This document shows, piece after piece, positions 1 to 10,642 of a DNA stretch of 48,443 nt. Origin of the DNA: Zygnema cylindricum (lineage: Eukaryota > Streptophyta > Zygnematophyceae > Zygnematales > Zygnemataceae). A model generated the notes under the pieces. That model saw only the letters and a list, made by a program, of their open reading frames with translations. It was not told the DNA's origin and searched no databases. The stretch is from the NCBI GenBank assembly GCA_037447655.1, contig JBBHKE010001162.1, positions 137,264-185,706 on the forward strand, given 5' to 3'. Within the stretch, counting starts at the first letter, position 1, and every line of letters begins with the position of its first letter. The translations under genes and the position numbers were made by a program.

Positions 1-338
1 ATTTGAGTATCGTTCTCCGCGGTCTTCACGATCGCCGCTCCCGGTACTGTGGCAATAGAAGTGAGGGGTGTCTCCTTCCCTTTCCCCTTTTCGGACACAC
101 TGTTGTCCCCATCATCTACCTCCTCCGCTGAGGCAGGCGTTGCTGCAGGAAACCTTACTCTTCCAAATCTTGGTGGAGTTCCCGAAGGTGGACGTTTCAC
201 TTGTCCACTAACGATACCCCAGTATCGTTTTTCGCACAAAGCTTCCATCATCATGGCTTCCCAATAGATGAACCCAAATCCATTAAAGGTGGGCACCCTA
301 GAGGGTGGGCCCATAACCTGGAATTGTGTGTCCTCCAT
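1..338 (-). pseudogene. Copia gag, 5' end, cut by window edge
   Basis: Minus-strand reading frame starting at an ATG at 338 and running off the left edge. It opens with the conserved start of the copia gag seen elsewhere here (QVMGPPSRVP near residue 7), followed by a Tyr-Trp-Glu segment and a Tyr-Trp-Gly-Ile segment typical of the N-terminal DUF4219/UBN2 gag region. No stop occurs in the visible 112 codons, so this may be a better preserved copy, but zinc knuckle, protease and pol lie outside. Its first 20 nt (338-319) are the last 20 nt of the LTR, so the start codon lies inside the LTR. Copia gag forms the virus-like particle; here only the N-terminus can be judged. Confidence 0.8.
304..318 (-). 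other. Primer-binding site, half-tRNA iMet type
   Basis: GGTTATGGGCCCACC directly follows the LTR end. It is complementary to the anticodon stem-loop of plant initiator tRNA-Met as I recall that tRNA. Drosophila copia and yeast Ty5 are known to prime from the same region of tRNA-iMet. The site is translated as part of gag. Confidence 0.8.
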
Positions 339-1327
339 TAGACTACAGAATATAGGAAGCCTCTAGATAGTTTTTAACTAACCCACTTCAAGCCACAACC
401 ACTGCTGCCAAAAAGGGCAAACTAACAATTTGAGTGCACCCCTATGCAGCTTGGACTCCTCTGAGTCTGTAGCAAAAAGAATCACTGAAAACGGCCAACC
501 AGCGGATAAGTTATGAGTCGGCAAAAATGCCAAGTTTATACAAACTCTCAAAGGGAGAGAGGTTCCTATCTACTAAATTCTCTAAGTCTTGAATCCCTCT
601 CACAACCCCTATCTATTGAAGTACGAACTAATAAGATCACTGTAGGGTACAGAAAAGTATTATGGCCGATGTACTTTCTGTATGGCCCATGTACGGCAAC
701 GACATTAAGTGGACGCGTGTTCACTTTTCACTTGTCCTTATGTTCGCCAGAATTCTTGCGACCAAATGCCATCCGTCCGCGTGGCGCCTCGTCATGCCAC
801 GTCCATAAACGCCAAGAGTGACCATTCCGCGATCTCGGCATTGATGTACGCTGTCGGATTAGATTCGATATTGAATGTCCGCCGTAAAAAACAAATGTCC
901 GATTCATTTGTTTTCGTGCAAGATAATGTTCGCACTGTATAATACTTGGTTCCATGTTCTTTCGTTCGCAATTCTGTTAATCGAATTCATGGTTGTAACA
1001 CTGTTTAAATAAATATCAAACCTATCATATGCTAATGGACTTCTACGACAGACTGGTTAGAACTAACGGCTAAGCCGCGCTCTACCGGTCAGAGGTTCGA
1101 GTCCTGTCGGACTCAACCTTTTGTTGAGAGTGACATAAGTCACTCTTTAGCCCAACCTGCTTAAGCTAGGACAGCCATGGCTCAGCCACCCTCTCCATCC
1201 CTCAGTGACTACGATAAGTATGGTGTGTAAGAGAGGAGGCGGAGGCAGGTTGTCCGTCTTTTTATTTTTTCTTATTTGTACTAAATTCAGACCTAGATAA
1301 TACCAAATAAAACTACTAATTTCAACA
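319..1327 (-). mobile_element. Copia 5' LTR, 1009 bp, minus strand
   Basis: Begins TGTTGAAATTAG (at 1327) and ends CA (at 319), immediately before a primer-binding site and gag. The boundaries agree with six other LTR ends in this window. On the LTR strand it holds a tRNA-like block in antisense (1046-1114), a decayed G-box region near 780-804, four GTAC cores (621-624, 647-650, 671-674, 691-694), an A/G stem region near 555-570, and the gag ATG 20 nt before its end. The flank at 1328 onward is non-coding, presumably the insertion target. Confidence 0.88.
1046..1114 (+). repeat. tRNA-like block antisense within LTR
   Basis: Contains an A-box-like TGGTTAGA...AACGG and a B box GGTTCGAGTCC (1094-1104), about 40 nt apart as in tRNA genes. 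It is closest by eye to tRNA-Asn/Ile. The anticodon loop is shortened and the acceptor stem does not pair cleanly, so this is not a functional tRNA gene. The same block recurs at 19197-19266. It is antisense to the LTR it sits in. Confidence 0.6.
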
Positions 1328-1764
1328 GCAAGTGCTCAATACAATTAGGTTCAATGAGACCCAATCCACGCACAAACCCTCTAAACTGTCAACTAGCTAT
1401 CTTTACACGCTCACGCGCCCACAAGGCATCGTAATACTTACAGAACACCTTTAATAATCTGGTGATTATCAAAAGTGAGCCGCTGCAGGTCGTTGTTGAT
1501 GGGGCTTTGCAGAGCGCCAAAGTGTGAATTCGCTCCACAATCCGCTCTCAAATTTTTTTTTAAAAGGGGTCTCCTCCAATTGTCCTCGGACCACGCGGGC
1601 CCTCACCTTGTGAATGTCCACACCCAAAGTAAAAGGAAAAGAAATACGGAAACAAAGAAAAGAAAGGCAAATAAACTTGGAAGTGAGTTAGGATTACGAA
1701 AAAGGGGTTGCCCAAACATTAGGTTTTTGGCAAACCTTAGGCTTGAAGACTCTCTAATTCTGTA

Positions 1765-1852
1765 GGAAACCCTAATTCTGCAAAAAAACCTCAATTCTGC
1801 AGAAAAACCCTAATTTCTGCAAGAAAACCCTAAAATATGCAAAAAATTCCTA
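1765..1852 (+). repeat. Short tandem repeat with telo-box-like units
   Basis: About five degenerate units of 18-20 bp based on AAACCCTAATTCTGCAAAA. The core AAACCCTAA matches the plant telo-box (one and a bit telomere repeats), though units are separated by CTGCAAAA and are not a true telomeric array. Confidence 0.65.
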
Positions 1853-2951
1853 ATTTGACAACCAAGAAAAAACTAAATTTTCAGCATAAATAGGTGTAAA
1901 TGTGCAGCAAAGATAAAGAATAGGATAAGGTTAGAGGAAAGCTCTTAAAGAAATATATTGAAAAAACCAAATAAAAGTATTTCAAATGTATAAATTTTAG
2001 ATATATATAAATTTTTATAATTTTTCTTCAAAAGCAGGCTGAAAAAGAAACTTAAAGTGGAGATGAAATAATATTAAAACAATGAAAAGATAAAACCGGA
2101 TCAAAAGGAAGAAACCGGACTAAAAATAGGTGACTGAAAATTTAGAAATGGATAGATAGATTTCATATGGTAAATAATGTTTAAAATATATATTTTTCTT
2201 TAAATTTTTGTACTCACACCAAACTAAGAAGCAAAAATAAAAATGACAGGTTGATTAGACTGAAAATGGAAAAGACAAAACCAAGAATCAAAACTGAAAA
2301 TGAAAAATAATATATTTTTTTTATGTTTTTTCAACAAAAAACAGAAAATGAAATATAACAATTTTTTGATTTTTTAAACAGATAACAAGAGAGAGAAGAA
2401 TGATAATTTAAAAGTACAGGAATACTAAGCCGTTTTTTTGTATAACCACCGTTGCAGGAGGAGAACTAGCAATAGTAGTGGAAGTAGACATGTAAAACAA
2501 CATAAACTATCAAAATACCGACTTAACAGCCAACTTTTAACTAACACAAAATATGACTCAAAAAGCCAATATGCCTCAAATTTGCCACAGTGACACACAA
2601 TGTAGTAAACTGATAATTCCCAATCTTGCAGCCTAAATGACCCTGTAAACCATAAGATATGATGTTTGGAAGTCTCCTAAAAATTGCCCTTAGAAACTCA
2701 TATTCCCAAAACTGAATGCTACAAAATTGGCAAAGTCCTAAGTTATATGCTCATACTGTGTATCTTTTGATCTAAACTAATTTGGGTAGCCCTTACTACG
2801 ATTATTATCCTGACTAACAACAAAGCATCCTACCTGTACGTCACTCTACCCTAAAACCTTAATTAGTATTTTCTAAAAACCTGATTAATGGAACACTATT
2901 TTTTATTACACTAAACTACAAAACAATGTTATTTAGATATTTCCAGATATT

Positions 2952-2993
2952 GAACCGTACACAAAACGTTCCAACCGTACACAAACGTTCCAA
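2952..2993 (+). repeat. Direct duplication of about 20 bp
   Basis: Two copies of AACCGTACACAAA(A)CGTTCC in tandem, differing by one A. It lies in the copia LTR or its flank. Confidence 0.7.
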
Positions 2994-3068
2994 ATGCTTA
3001 GTCAACGGTAATCGCTAAAGTCCAGCCGAATGTGGTTGTATAGTACGAAGCACCTGAGTGCTTTGTCA

Positions 3069-3138
3069 CTTGTGGTCCCAGGCGAATCACGCTTGTGGTC
3101 CGTCGTGAATCACGTTTGTGGTCCCACGTGAATTGCGT
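3069..3138 (+). repeat. Three 23-bp direct repeats
   Basis: Three consecutive units of the type CTTGTGGTCCCAGGCGAATC followed by ACG, the middle and last ones diverged. They lie in the presumed U3 of the minus-strand copia LTR starting at 3445, where short repeats often serve as enhancer elements; no such role can be shown here. Confidence 0.65.
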
Positions 3139-3445
3139 CCGTTGGAACAAATTCAATCGATGATGGTACCGTCGGACTGTACCACTTATTTCATGAATAC
3201 CTAGTTCAGCTCTTATGAATCAAATCGTCAACTACGTGACGCGTGTGGCTGACTGTCGGCGCCACTCCGAAAAACCTGCATACGTTCTTTTGCCAACACG
3301 TGTCCTAGTAAAAGTATAATACAATCTACTGTAATTTTTGCTTCTTTAACGCTATTTAAGGTAAGTATTACAGTAGACTAATTAGAAAATATTCTAAGTT
3401 ATTTTTAACCATATTTACTGAAATAAAGATATATAAATTACAACA

Positions 3446-3455
3446 CTCCCTTAAA
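3446..3455 (-). other. Polypurine tract
   Basis: TTTAAGGGAG on the minus strand, immediately upstream of the LTR beginning TGTTG. It is the plus-strand priming site of the element and fixes the LTR start. Confidence 0.75.
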
Positions 3456-3456
3456 T

Positions 3457-4372
3457 CTTTAGACTCTGTTACTCACTTAGTCAAATAGCATTTCTGCAAA
3501 ACTGTAACTTAGGAGCAGGAAGGGCTTTTGTTAACATATCAGCCACCATTTTCTCATCCGGTAAATAAAACAATTTAACGACTTTTGCAAGTACTTTTTC
3601 TCTAACAAAGTGAAGTCTAACATCCATGTGTTTGCTCTTAAAGTGATGGTTGGGGTTAGAGGCAATTGCAATGGCTGCCTCGTTGTCACACGAGATAGCT
3701 TGAGGACCACCAGTATATACCCAAGTTCTCAAAATGGATTGACCCATAGATAGAGGGCGAAAGTGTTGCCATATATTCCCCATTGTGGATTGAGTGAACC
3801 TTTCAATTTGCACTCTAGCAGAAGTTCCATCTTCAATCTTCAAAACAAAGTCTTCATAATTTCCGGCTTGGCATTTCTCTAGCTAGATTGCTCCATGTTT
3901 GTATTTTCACTTCCTCCCTCCGGGAGCAAGCTTGAGATTTCGAGTACCTGCAAGATATCTCAACACCTTTTTGCTGCTTCCCAATCTGCCTTTTAAGGAT
4001 CCTGCAAACTTCTACTCATGACTCTCACAACTGCTGTAACGTCGAGTCTCGTGCAATTCATAAAATATATAAGACTTACAACTACCTGTCTATATGGCTT
4101 TGAAGCCATAAACTCTTCCTCCCCTGTCTCTAGACTCTCACAAACCATTATGCATGACTATGACTCAATTCCTTCCAATTTCTACCTGAATTCCATGGGA
4201 GTTATAGATCCTTTCACATCTCTTATTTGAAATCTTTCCACCATGTTACCTATTGCTTGTTTCTGAGTCAACATAATTAGCAATTTTGTTTCTATCTCTT
4301 TCTACCTGTATACCTAAGATATACTTGGCCTCTCCAAGGTCCTTCATCTTAAACCTAGACTTGATGAGTTGA
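3457..4372 (-). pseudogene. Copia RT C-terminus and RNase H relic
   Basis: Minus strand, several frames. From 4372 it reads the RT C-terminal block MKDLGEAKYILGIQ, then the connection with SLIYFMNCTRLD, then a copia RNase H segment including the ISCDNEAAIAIASNP motif (Asp-Asn of the DNQ/SAI motif) and the terminal HMDVRLHFVREKV, MVADMLTKALP. Frameshifts and stops separate the blocks, and the 5' side (gag, protease, integrase, RT core) is missing, cut where the gag-only element begins. The last block, 3843-3481, is the longest open part. It is a non-functional fragment of a subfamily close to, but distinct from, the copia at 26809-33029. Confidence 0.85.
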
Positions 4373-4399
4373 GGTGATGTGTTGAAACTGCAACATCAT

Positions 4400-4510
4400 T
4401 CAACTCAGGTTGATGAGGTGATTTTGTTTATTGTATAATCGTAATCGATGACCAAAGTCGGTTTATGGTAACGGTTGCTTTGAGCGTAATCCATGCAAAA
4501 TAGTCGGAAA
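4400..4510 (+). mobile_element. Possible 5' LTR end of a gag-only element
   Basis: About 100 bp here share two blocks with 7965-8080: GAGGTNATTTTGTTNATT and GTAATCCATG followed by an AAATAG. This places related sequence on both sides of the gag-only unit, as expected for LTR ends, but the match is short and the LTR boundaries are not proven. Confidence 0.35.
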
Positions 4511-5229
4511 AAATTAGCGCCCCCACCCATACCCATATTTGATGGATCTAAATATCACTAATGGAAGAGTGTGCTCGAGAGCTACTCAGAGATGATGGAG
4601 CTAATGGATGTGGTGGACGGTACCTTGGCCGAAACATCAAATGGATGGAAAAAAAAAATCATGAGTATCTAAGGGTTATCAAGAACTCTTTGACTTCGAA
4701 TTTGGTTTTGACATACATAAGTTTTAAAAAGGCAGCAGAATTATGGAAGTGCTTAGAATGTACGAATGCAAAAACATCTTTATATCATTGGCTTAGTAGT
4801 GTTACCAAAATAGTTGAATACAAGTATGTAGGAGGCAGTATGGAGAAACATTGTATTGACTTACAAGTATTATTTGCAGAAATTGATTTGGCAGAAGGAA
4901 ATTTTACTGATGCTCAACAAGTTCTCTTGTTAATGAGAAGCCTACCTAAAGAATATAACAGTGTATTAGATCGAATGACTTTAATTGATAAAAAGGATTG
5001 GAGCTTAACTGTAGCTAGACGAGTTTTTCTAGATGAAGAGGCTAATAGAAAGGTCTTATCAAATGAGAGCAATCTAAAGGAATCTAAGTCTAAGTTTCAG
5101 AAAATTAAAAGTAATAGTGAGTTCGGTGATCAACCTTATAATTGTTTTTACTCTAATGATTTAGGACATACCTTCAGGGTATGTCCGTCGTATAAAAGTG
5201 CACGTGTTACAAGGAATTTCGGAGTTTAA
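4510..5229 (+). pseudogene. Copia-type gag (UBN2 family)
   Basis: An open stretch from the ATG at 4561 encodes 222 residues. Upstream sequence from about 4527 encodes the familiar gag N-terminus (PIPIFDGSKY) in another frame, so the true start is lost by frameshift. The body has the UBN2 gag pattern: an A-x-E-x-W segment, YVGGSMEKH, and the LPKEYNSVLDRM helix region. Near the end is a degenerate CCHC knuckle, CFYSNDLGHTFRVC, with the second Cys replaced by Ser. It ends at a TAA, after which the same frame continues for 1.1 kb as a charged tail instead of protease/pol. Confidence 0.8.
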
Positions 5230-6363
5230 TGGGACAACAACCTAGTTCGACCCTCAACAAGAAGGGATTCAAGTGCTTTAGTGAGTGAGAGAAAAGACTC
5301 GACCGATGACAAAAGGCATACACTGTGTGTTGAAGAATTTATTTACTTATCAAACTTCTATGTTGTTCGGAATGATGTGAAAGAGGTGACAAAAAAGGAT
5401 TCGGTTGATGTTGATATTTCCTATGACAGATTGGTGAGTAACACAAACTTACTAAAGGAAGAGGTAACTAAAATAAGAGAATTTGATGGAAGTGAAGGGC
5501 ACATTTAAGTGGAAGAGACTGAAAATATTATTGTCACCGAAGATAGTGTGGAGGCAGAAGAGAGCCAAAAAGACTCGGTTTTTGTGACCCTTTCTTGTAA
5601 TAGATTAGTGTATGAGAATGACTTAAAAGGAGAGGAGATTCTTGATGAAAGGGGAATTAGAGAAGAAAAATTGGCTGAAGAATATTCTTTAGATATAGAG
5701 AACACTGAACTGAAAACAAAACTTAGAGAAAGGATAAGAGAAGATAATGAGATAGAAAATAGTTAATTCACACAAAATGGGAAACTATCATCAGAAGTGG
5801 AAAATACTGTTGATTTAAAAATTATTGAACTCAGCAAAATTCCGGTAGAAATTGTTTACGAAATGAGGCTAAGGAAGGAGGTTAATGAGAGCGGGAAAGG
5901 TCATAAATATGGAGGAATATGGAAAATAAAAAAGAATAATAGGAAGAGGAAAGAGCAGCTAAATGAAAAAGGGATCAGAATGAATATATTGAGAATGCAT
6001 AAACTTAAGGGAAGTGGCAGATTAATAGAAAAGCAAAAATTAGTGAGAAAAGCCACACTTTATAGAGGTAATGGGAAGGCAAAACATGGAAAAACTACAA
6101 AGTCTATGAACAGATTAGGAAGTCATAAGAAAACATGAAAAAGATACAGATTGCGAAAAAACAGTTGGAGAAGAAACATGTTACAAAATCGATCATACCG
6201 AAGAACGCAACCAGCAACGTTAAGAGGATGTGTGACGGGAAAATGGAGGGACTTTAAGAGAATTTGGTGCGGTAGCTTAAATAACATTAAACGAAAGAAG
6301 CAGAAGGCGTGGAAGTATTTAATAGGGGAGAAGGTGCAGGGATTGTTTGATAAAAGTGTGTGA
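5230..6363 (+). pseudogene. Charged tail in frame with gag, unknown
   Basis: Four open segments (5281-5508, 5509-5766, 5797-6138, 6151-6363) lie in the same frame as the gag before them, split only by single stop codons. The first half is Glu/Asp-rich with repeated K/Q-DSV and RLV motifs, so it looks internally repetitive; the second half is Lys/Arg-rich and Trp-containing. No protease, integrase or RT motif is present. Together with the gag this resembles plant TR-GAG elements, non-autonomous LTR elements that keep only a gag-like gene. The function of the tail is unknown; the acidic-then-basic layout would suit nucleic-acid packaging, which is inference. Confidence 0.55.
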
Positions 6364-8092
6364 GAGATAGCTTTTCAACAAATTTGATAACATGGCTAAG
6401 TGACGAATACGGTTGGAAATTTAGAGTAACTAGAGAGGTGTTATAGCATTAGTGAAATGACAGTTTGGCGTTTATGGCATAGGGGGAGCTGTTACAGGAC
6501 GAATTTTGCAAAGGGGCAAATTTCAAGAAAGCGAAGGTTGGGAAATGGCAAGGGGCAGTAGGAGCAGTGGCGACGTTAGCAGATATACTGGTGATGTGTT
6601 GTTTTTTCTAAGTTTTTTAATGTTAAGTAGTGGAGGTTGTGAAAGAAAATCTTCGATCTCTAAATAATTTTTACGTCCTTGTGTTTTTATGTACCTCCAT
6701 TATAGTAGAAAGATTTGCATATAGAGTGGAGTACTGAGTCTAAAGCTTTAAGAGAGTGTTGAATTTGAAAGCTTTAGTTCTCAATAGATGAGGCTGTGAG
6801 GGGAAGTTGAGGGTAGAATGGAGCAGCTGCTGGGGCTGTGATTTCAAACTAGCGCAACATAGCAGTAAACGCTACATATTGCATTCAAACAGGGCTGCGA
6901 TGTCAAACTGGAGCAGCATCGCAGCATAGCAGTACACGCTGCATATTGCATTCCGGGTGCACAAAACTAAATTTTTGGAGAAGTGTTGTTTTGAAAAATT
7001 TGTTTCTTCCGTACGCAAAATTTCGTGCGCTTACGACAGTTTGTGGTTAATGGAATTTAATGTGGAGGCTGGAATGGATTCACGGATTGGGGGAGCGAAC
7101 GTACGGATAAAACTAAAGTGACGTAAGGGACTCGGTGAGTGTCGTGAATAAGCATTGAGAAATGGATGGCGGATCGCGAACCGATCCGATGTGAAATGAA
7201 CGAAAAGTTGAAATATATGCTGTTGGAACTACGCAGCTGTGACGAAAACAAGACAATGCAGCGGCGGTTATATTGAATATGATCTGTATAGACAACACAG
7301 GTGACGCAGCTGCGGACAATATAAATATGATCTGGTACGGGACAACGCAACTGCAATTGATATGAATCAAGTCGGTGGACGAAGATTCATAAGAAGATCT
7401 AAAGTAACTAAGCAAGTTGACGCCTAGTATGCGGATTTTGCGGAGGTGTCGATGTAAATATTTTGTACAACAGAGGTTTGTCTTTTTGCTAATTAGTTCA
7501 TTAGTGTAGACTTGATTATTTTGACATACCTCGAATTATTCAGGTATATCACAATAGTTTAGGTAGATGGTAAATAGCGTACAGTTGGTATACCTCCATA
7601 CATTCATTAGTGAACTCTCTGAGTATAACTTGTAGGACTTAGATTATTTTGAGTATCACAGTTAAGCTAATCAAAGACAAGGCAGACTATTTTTTGCAAA
7701 TTTGACCTGTTAGTGTGAACACTCTGATTGATGCTTTGATATGAAACTTTGTGGATGTATTCAATGATTTAGAAAATATATGTGTATGACGTTTTTGTGT
7801 GATCTGGTGTTTTTGTAGAATTCTGTGAGAAGTCTACCTGGTTAGTTTGAGAAGCTATAAGTTGTTATTGGGAAACTCTAAAGCTTATATCTTCTACATT
7901 ACTTAGTGGATTTAGCTGTTACTCTGGGAGTTTAGAGTGTCTATGGTATACTACACATTGGTGCAATTTGAGGTCATTTTGTTAATTATGGAGTATTTTG
8001 TACTTTCTGAAACACAACGAGTTTTGGGGGTAGTCTGTGGTGCTTCTGAGTGTAATCCATGACTGAAATAGGCTATGGACAACAAGCCGGTC
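6364..8092 (+). mobile_element. Non-coding 3' part/LTR of gag-only element
   Basis: 1.7 kb without a gene, AT-rich with many short GTT/ATT tracts. Its end (7965-8080) resembles 4400-4510, suggesting the 3' LTR. A purine-rich GTAGTGGAGG at about 6626 could be the polypurine tract with the LTR starting just after; this is tentative. The 6803-7040 part is homologous, in inverted orientation, to 39560-39850. Confidence 0.4.
6830..6952 (+). repeat. Tandem duplication, two units of about 61 bp
   Basis: Two adjacent diverged units, each running from GGGCTG(T/C)GAT through CATAGCAGTA(A/C)ACGCT to ATATTGCATTC. The unit shares the CATAGCAG/CTGCTATG vocabulary with the array at 39251-39567. Confidence 0.7.
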
Positions 8093-8798
8093 TGTCGTGT
8101 ATCATTAGTATTTAAATATGTTAGAATTCAATAATCTGATTAACGAAATGATGTATAAGTAACAGAGAAACAAAATGAAATATAGTGCGAAAGTAAAACC
8201 ACACGAAACAAATTTACTGGACATTGATTTTCAACGGTTAGCATTAAAAGCCGATTTGGATTTGGCGGCACGCATCATCCCCGAGATCGTGTAGTGGTCG
8301 CTTTGGCGATTGTCGGGCGTGACATGAGCTGGATCCACGTGGCAATATAACATTGGGTAGCAGAAATCCCGAAAAGCATGAGGGCCAGTTCGTGGAGACA
8401 GGCGTCCCCTCTATTGCTGAGTCTTACACAGACCGTATAGAAAGTACACCGGCCACAGTACCTTTCTGAACTTTACAGTTTTTTGATTGGTTTGTACATT
8501 AGTAAATATGGGTTGTGAGAGTGGTTTAAGACTTGAGAGATTTAGGAGGTAGCCGCCTCTCTCCCACTGAGCTTCTATATATTTTGGCATCTTTGCCAGT
8601 TGATAACTAATCCCCTGGTTGGGCGATTTCAGTGATTTCTTTTGCTGTGGACTCAAGGGAACCCACACTCCACAAGGGTGCAGTCAAATTGCTTGTTTAC
8701 CTACTTGGGTATCTGTGATCCTAGCTGAAGAAGGGTTAGCCAAAAACTATCTAGAGGATTAATGAATTATGTAGTCCAATGGGGGACACATAATTGTA
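8093..8798 (+). mobile_element. Copia LTR, 5'-truncated
   Basis: Plus-strand LTR missing its first part: it begins at GTCTGTCGTG, right where the tRNA-like block would end. It contains CACGTG (8336-8341), GTAC cores (8444, 8458, 8491 region) and ends 20 nt after the gag ATG at 8779. The terminal CA has mutated to TA. A primer-binding site follows directly. Confidence 0.8.
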
Positions 8799-10641
8799 GG
8801 TTATGGGCCCACCCTTTAGGGTGCCCATCTTCAACATATCTTGTTTCATTTATTGGGAACCTTTGATGGTAGGGGCTTGTGTGAAAGACGATACTGGGGT
8901 GGGGTATCGTCAGTGGACAACTAAAACGTCCATCTTAGGGATTTCGAACAGGGTTTGGTGGAGTGAGGTTTTCTACAGCAGTATCTGCTCCAACGGAGGA
9001 GGCAGTCAGCGAGGACCATAGTGTGTCTTAAAAGGGGAAAGGGAAGGAGACACCTCTTACTTCTATCGCCACAGTACTCGAAGCGGCGGTCGTGAAGGCT
9101 GAAGAAAACGATATTGAAATGTGGGAATACACAAACATGGCAGCCAGGCACTTTATCCTGAGGCATCTTACTAAATCTTTGGCAACCTCCCATCTCCAGA
9201 TTTTCAAGGAGGAGGAGTTGTGGGAGACCTTAGTGAAGATCTATAAAGTCGGTACCATTCACGAGCGCCAGTTGGCCAAGCAGCGGTTAGAGGACTATAC
9301 TTACAAAAAAGGGGAAAATGCTAGACTATTGTAATGACCTCTTTTGTTTGTTAATGGAGATGGAGAGTGCTAGGTGGACAGGTACAATGAAGATGAAAGT
9401 CAACACCCTCATCATGAAGCTGCCTACTGAGTTTGAGAACATAGTATACCGAGTGCAGGAAATGGATAACAGTTTGTGGAAGTGGAACACAGTGGTCTGG
9501 ATGATACTTATGTAAGAGAACACTATCGAGTTTCGGAGAGGAGGAAAGAGCGTTCAAGCTCTGGCTGCCCGAACGGACCGGTGGGGGAAGGATTCAAGGA
9601 AGCCAAACGACAACTTCAAAGGAGAGAAAGATCAAACTGGAGGACCGAGGCCTCCAAAGGGCCTTTGCCGTTTCTGCAAAAAGCCGAGACACTTCATAGT
9701 TGATTGCACCAAGTTGTCGGAGATGAGGTTTAAAAAAAACCATGGAGGAGGTTCTTCCAGGGGAAAGAAGAAGGCTTTTCTGGTCACACAAGTGAAAGGG
9801 GAGACCAAGGAGGATGAGTCCTCTGAGGAGGAGGATGGAAAGCTTCTTCATGACGAGAATTTGGAGGAAAAGAAGATTCCTCGAAAATAGAAGTGTGCTC
9901 TCGAAGCCATTCGGGAACCTCGACAGGAAGGATGGATCATCGATTCTTGTGCATCCATGCATATGTGTCGTGACATGCACCTCTTTACCAAGCTAAGAAA
10001 GATCTCCACTCTAGAGATAGAGTACGGGACGGGAGAGTAGTTACTACAGATCTAGTTGGATCAATAGATCTAAAAGTCTTTGTAAAGGGTAAGACTACCA
10101 TACTCACTTTCTCATATGTATTTTATATTCCTCAGCTGAGCAAAAATCTTGTCTATACTTCTGTATTAGATGATAAGGAGTTTGATACCTTCACAAGAAA
10201 GGGAGTCTTAACACCTAAATATGGGGATGAATTCCACTTCATAGCAAATAAGGGTAGCCAAAGAATGTTTAGGCTTAACCTCAGTAATGAAAAGAAAAAT
10301 GCTTACTATGTTGGTGTCCCGAACTTGATGATTTGGCATAAGCGTTTGGGGCATGTGCACTTTGATAGGCTGAGGGAAATGGAAAAGGTTGTTGTAGTAG
10401 AAGACATTTGGTTTGGGGATAATGAAATGGTGGATGATTGTAGTGGCTCTGCCCAAGGTAAGGCTCACACACTTCCATTTGCCAAAACTGCCACATATAA
10501 AGGTGAGAAAGTACTAGATCTAGTCCACAAAGATATCTGGGGACTTGCAAAAGTACCTTCGGTAGGAGGTAAGAGGTTCATGATGATAATTACTGATGAC
10601 TGGTCTAAACACTCTAGAGTCTACTTTCTAAAAACAAAGTC
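8779..10641 (+). pseudogene. Copia gag-protease-integrase relic
   Basis: Plus-strand polyprotein relic in at least four frames. Order: gag N-terminus from the ATG at 8779; UBN2 gag helices (9092-9515, for example IMKLPTEFENIV); an intact CCHC knuckle CRFCKKPRHFIVDC near 9664-9706; a Glu-rich linker; aspartic protease with WIIDSCASMHMC (Asp at 9942-9944, the usual Gly replaced by Cys); the GAG-pre-integrase segment LMIWHKRLGHVHFDRL (about 10327); the CSGSAQGK zinc-binding region with one Cys lost; and the start of the integrase core with the first Asp changed to Lys (LVHKDIWG for the usual HTD/HAD). It breaks at 10641 where gypsy sequence begins. Clearly inactive. Confidence 0.88.
8799..8813 (+). 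other. Primer-binding site, half-tRNA iMet type
   Basis: GGTTATGGGCCCACC, identical to the sites at 304-318 and 27707-27721, placed immediately after the LTR and inside the gag reading frame. Confidence 0.8.
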
Positions 10642-10642
10642 T

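Larger units (their letters stand above)
1328..3440. other. Non-coding AT-rich DNA, no gene seen
   Basis: About 2.1 kb without a credible coding region. It is target sequence of the copia at its left plus, toward 3440, the body of the copia LTR starting at 3445, whose far end I could not define. Short direct repeats at 1765-1852, 2952-2993 and 3069-3138 are listed separately. The stretch 1850-2440 is very A/T-rich with poly-purine runs. Confidence 0.6.
2945..3445 (-). mobile_element. Copia 3' LTR start, distal end undefined
   Basis: Starts TGTTGTAATTTATA at 3445, directly after a polypurine tract (3446-3455) that follows the RNase H relic. It differs in sequence from the other copia LTRs, so it marks another subfamily. 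The left limit given is nominal: I could not find the closing CA. Confidence 0.55.

Noticed and set aside
1046-1114. A functional tRNA gene
   Set aside because: A and B boxes are present but the acceptor stem does not pair and the anticodon loop is too short. The block sits at a fixed place inside LTRs.
1400-1560. Minus-strand residues ALQSPINND and neighbouring open frame, reminiscent of an alpha carbonic anhydrase exon
   Set aside because: Only the five-residue QSPIN matches; spacing to the Cys-Gly is wrong, frames are broken and no other family motif follows.
8411-8668. Open frame on the minus strand with 85 codons
   Set aside because: It lies wholly within the U3/U5 part of a plus-strand LTR and matches non-coding sequence of other LTRs.
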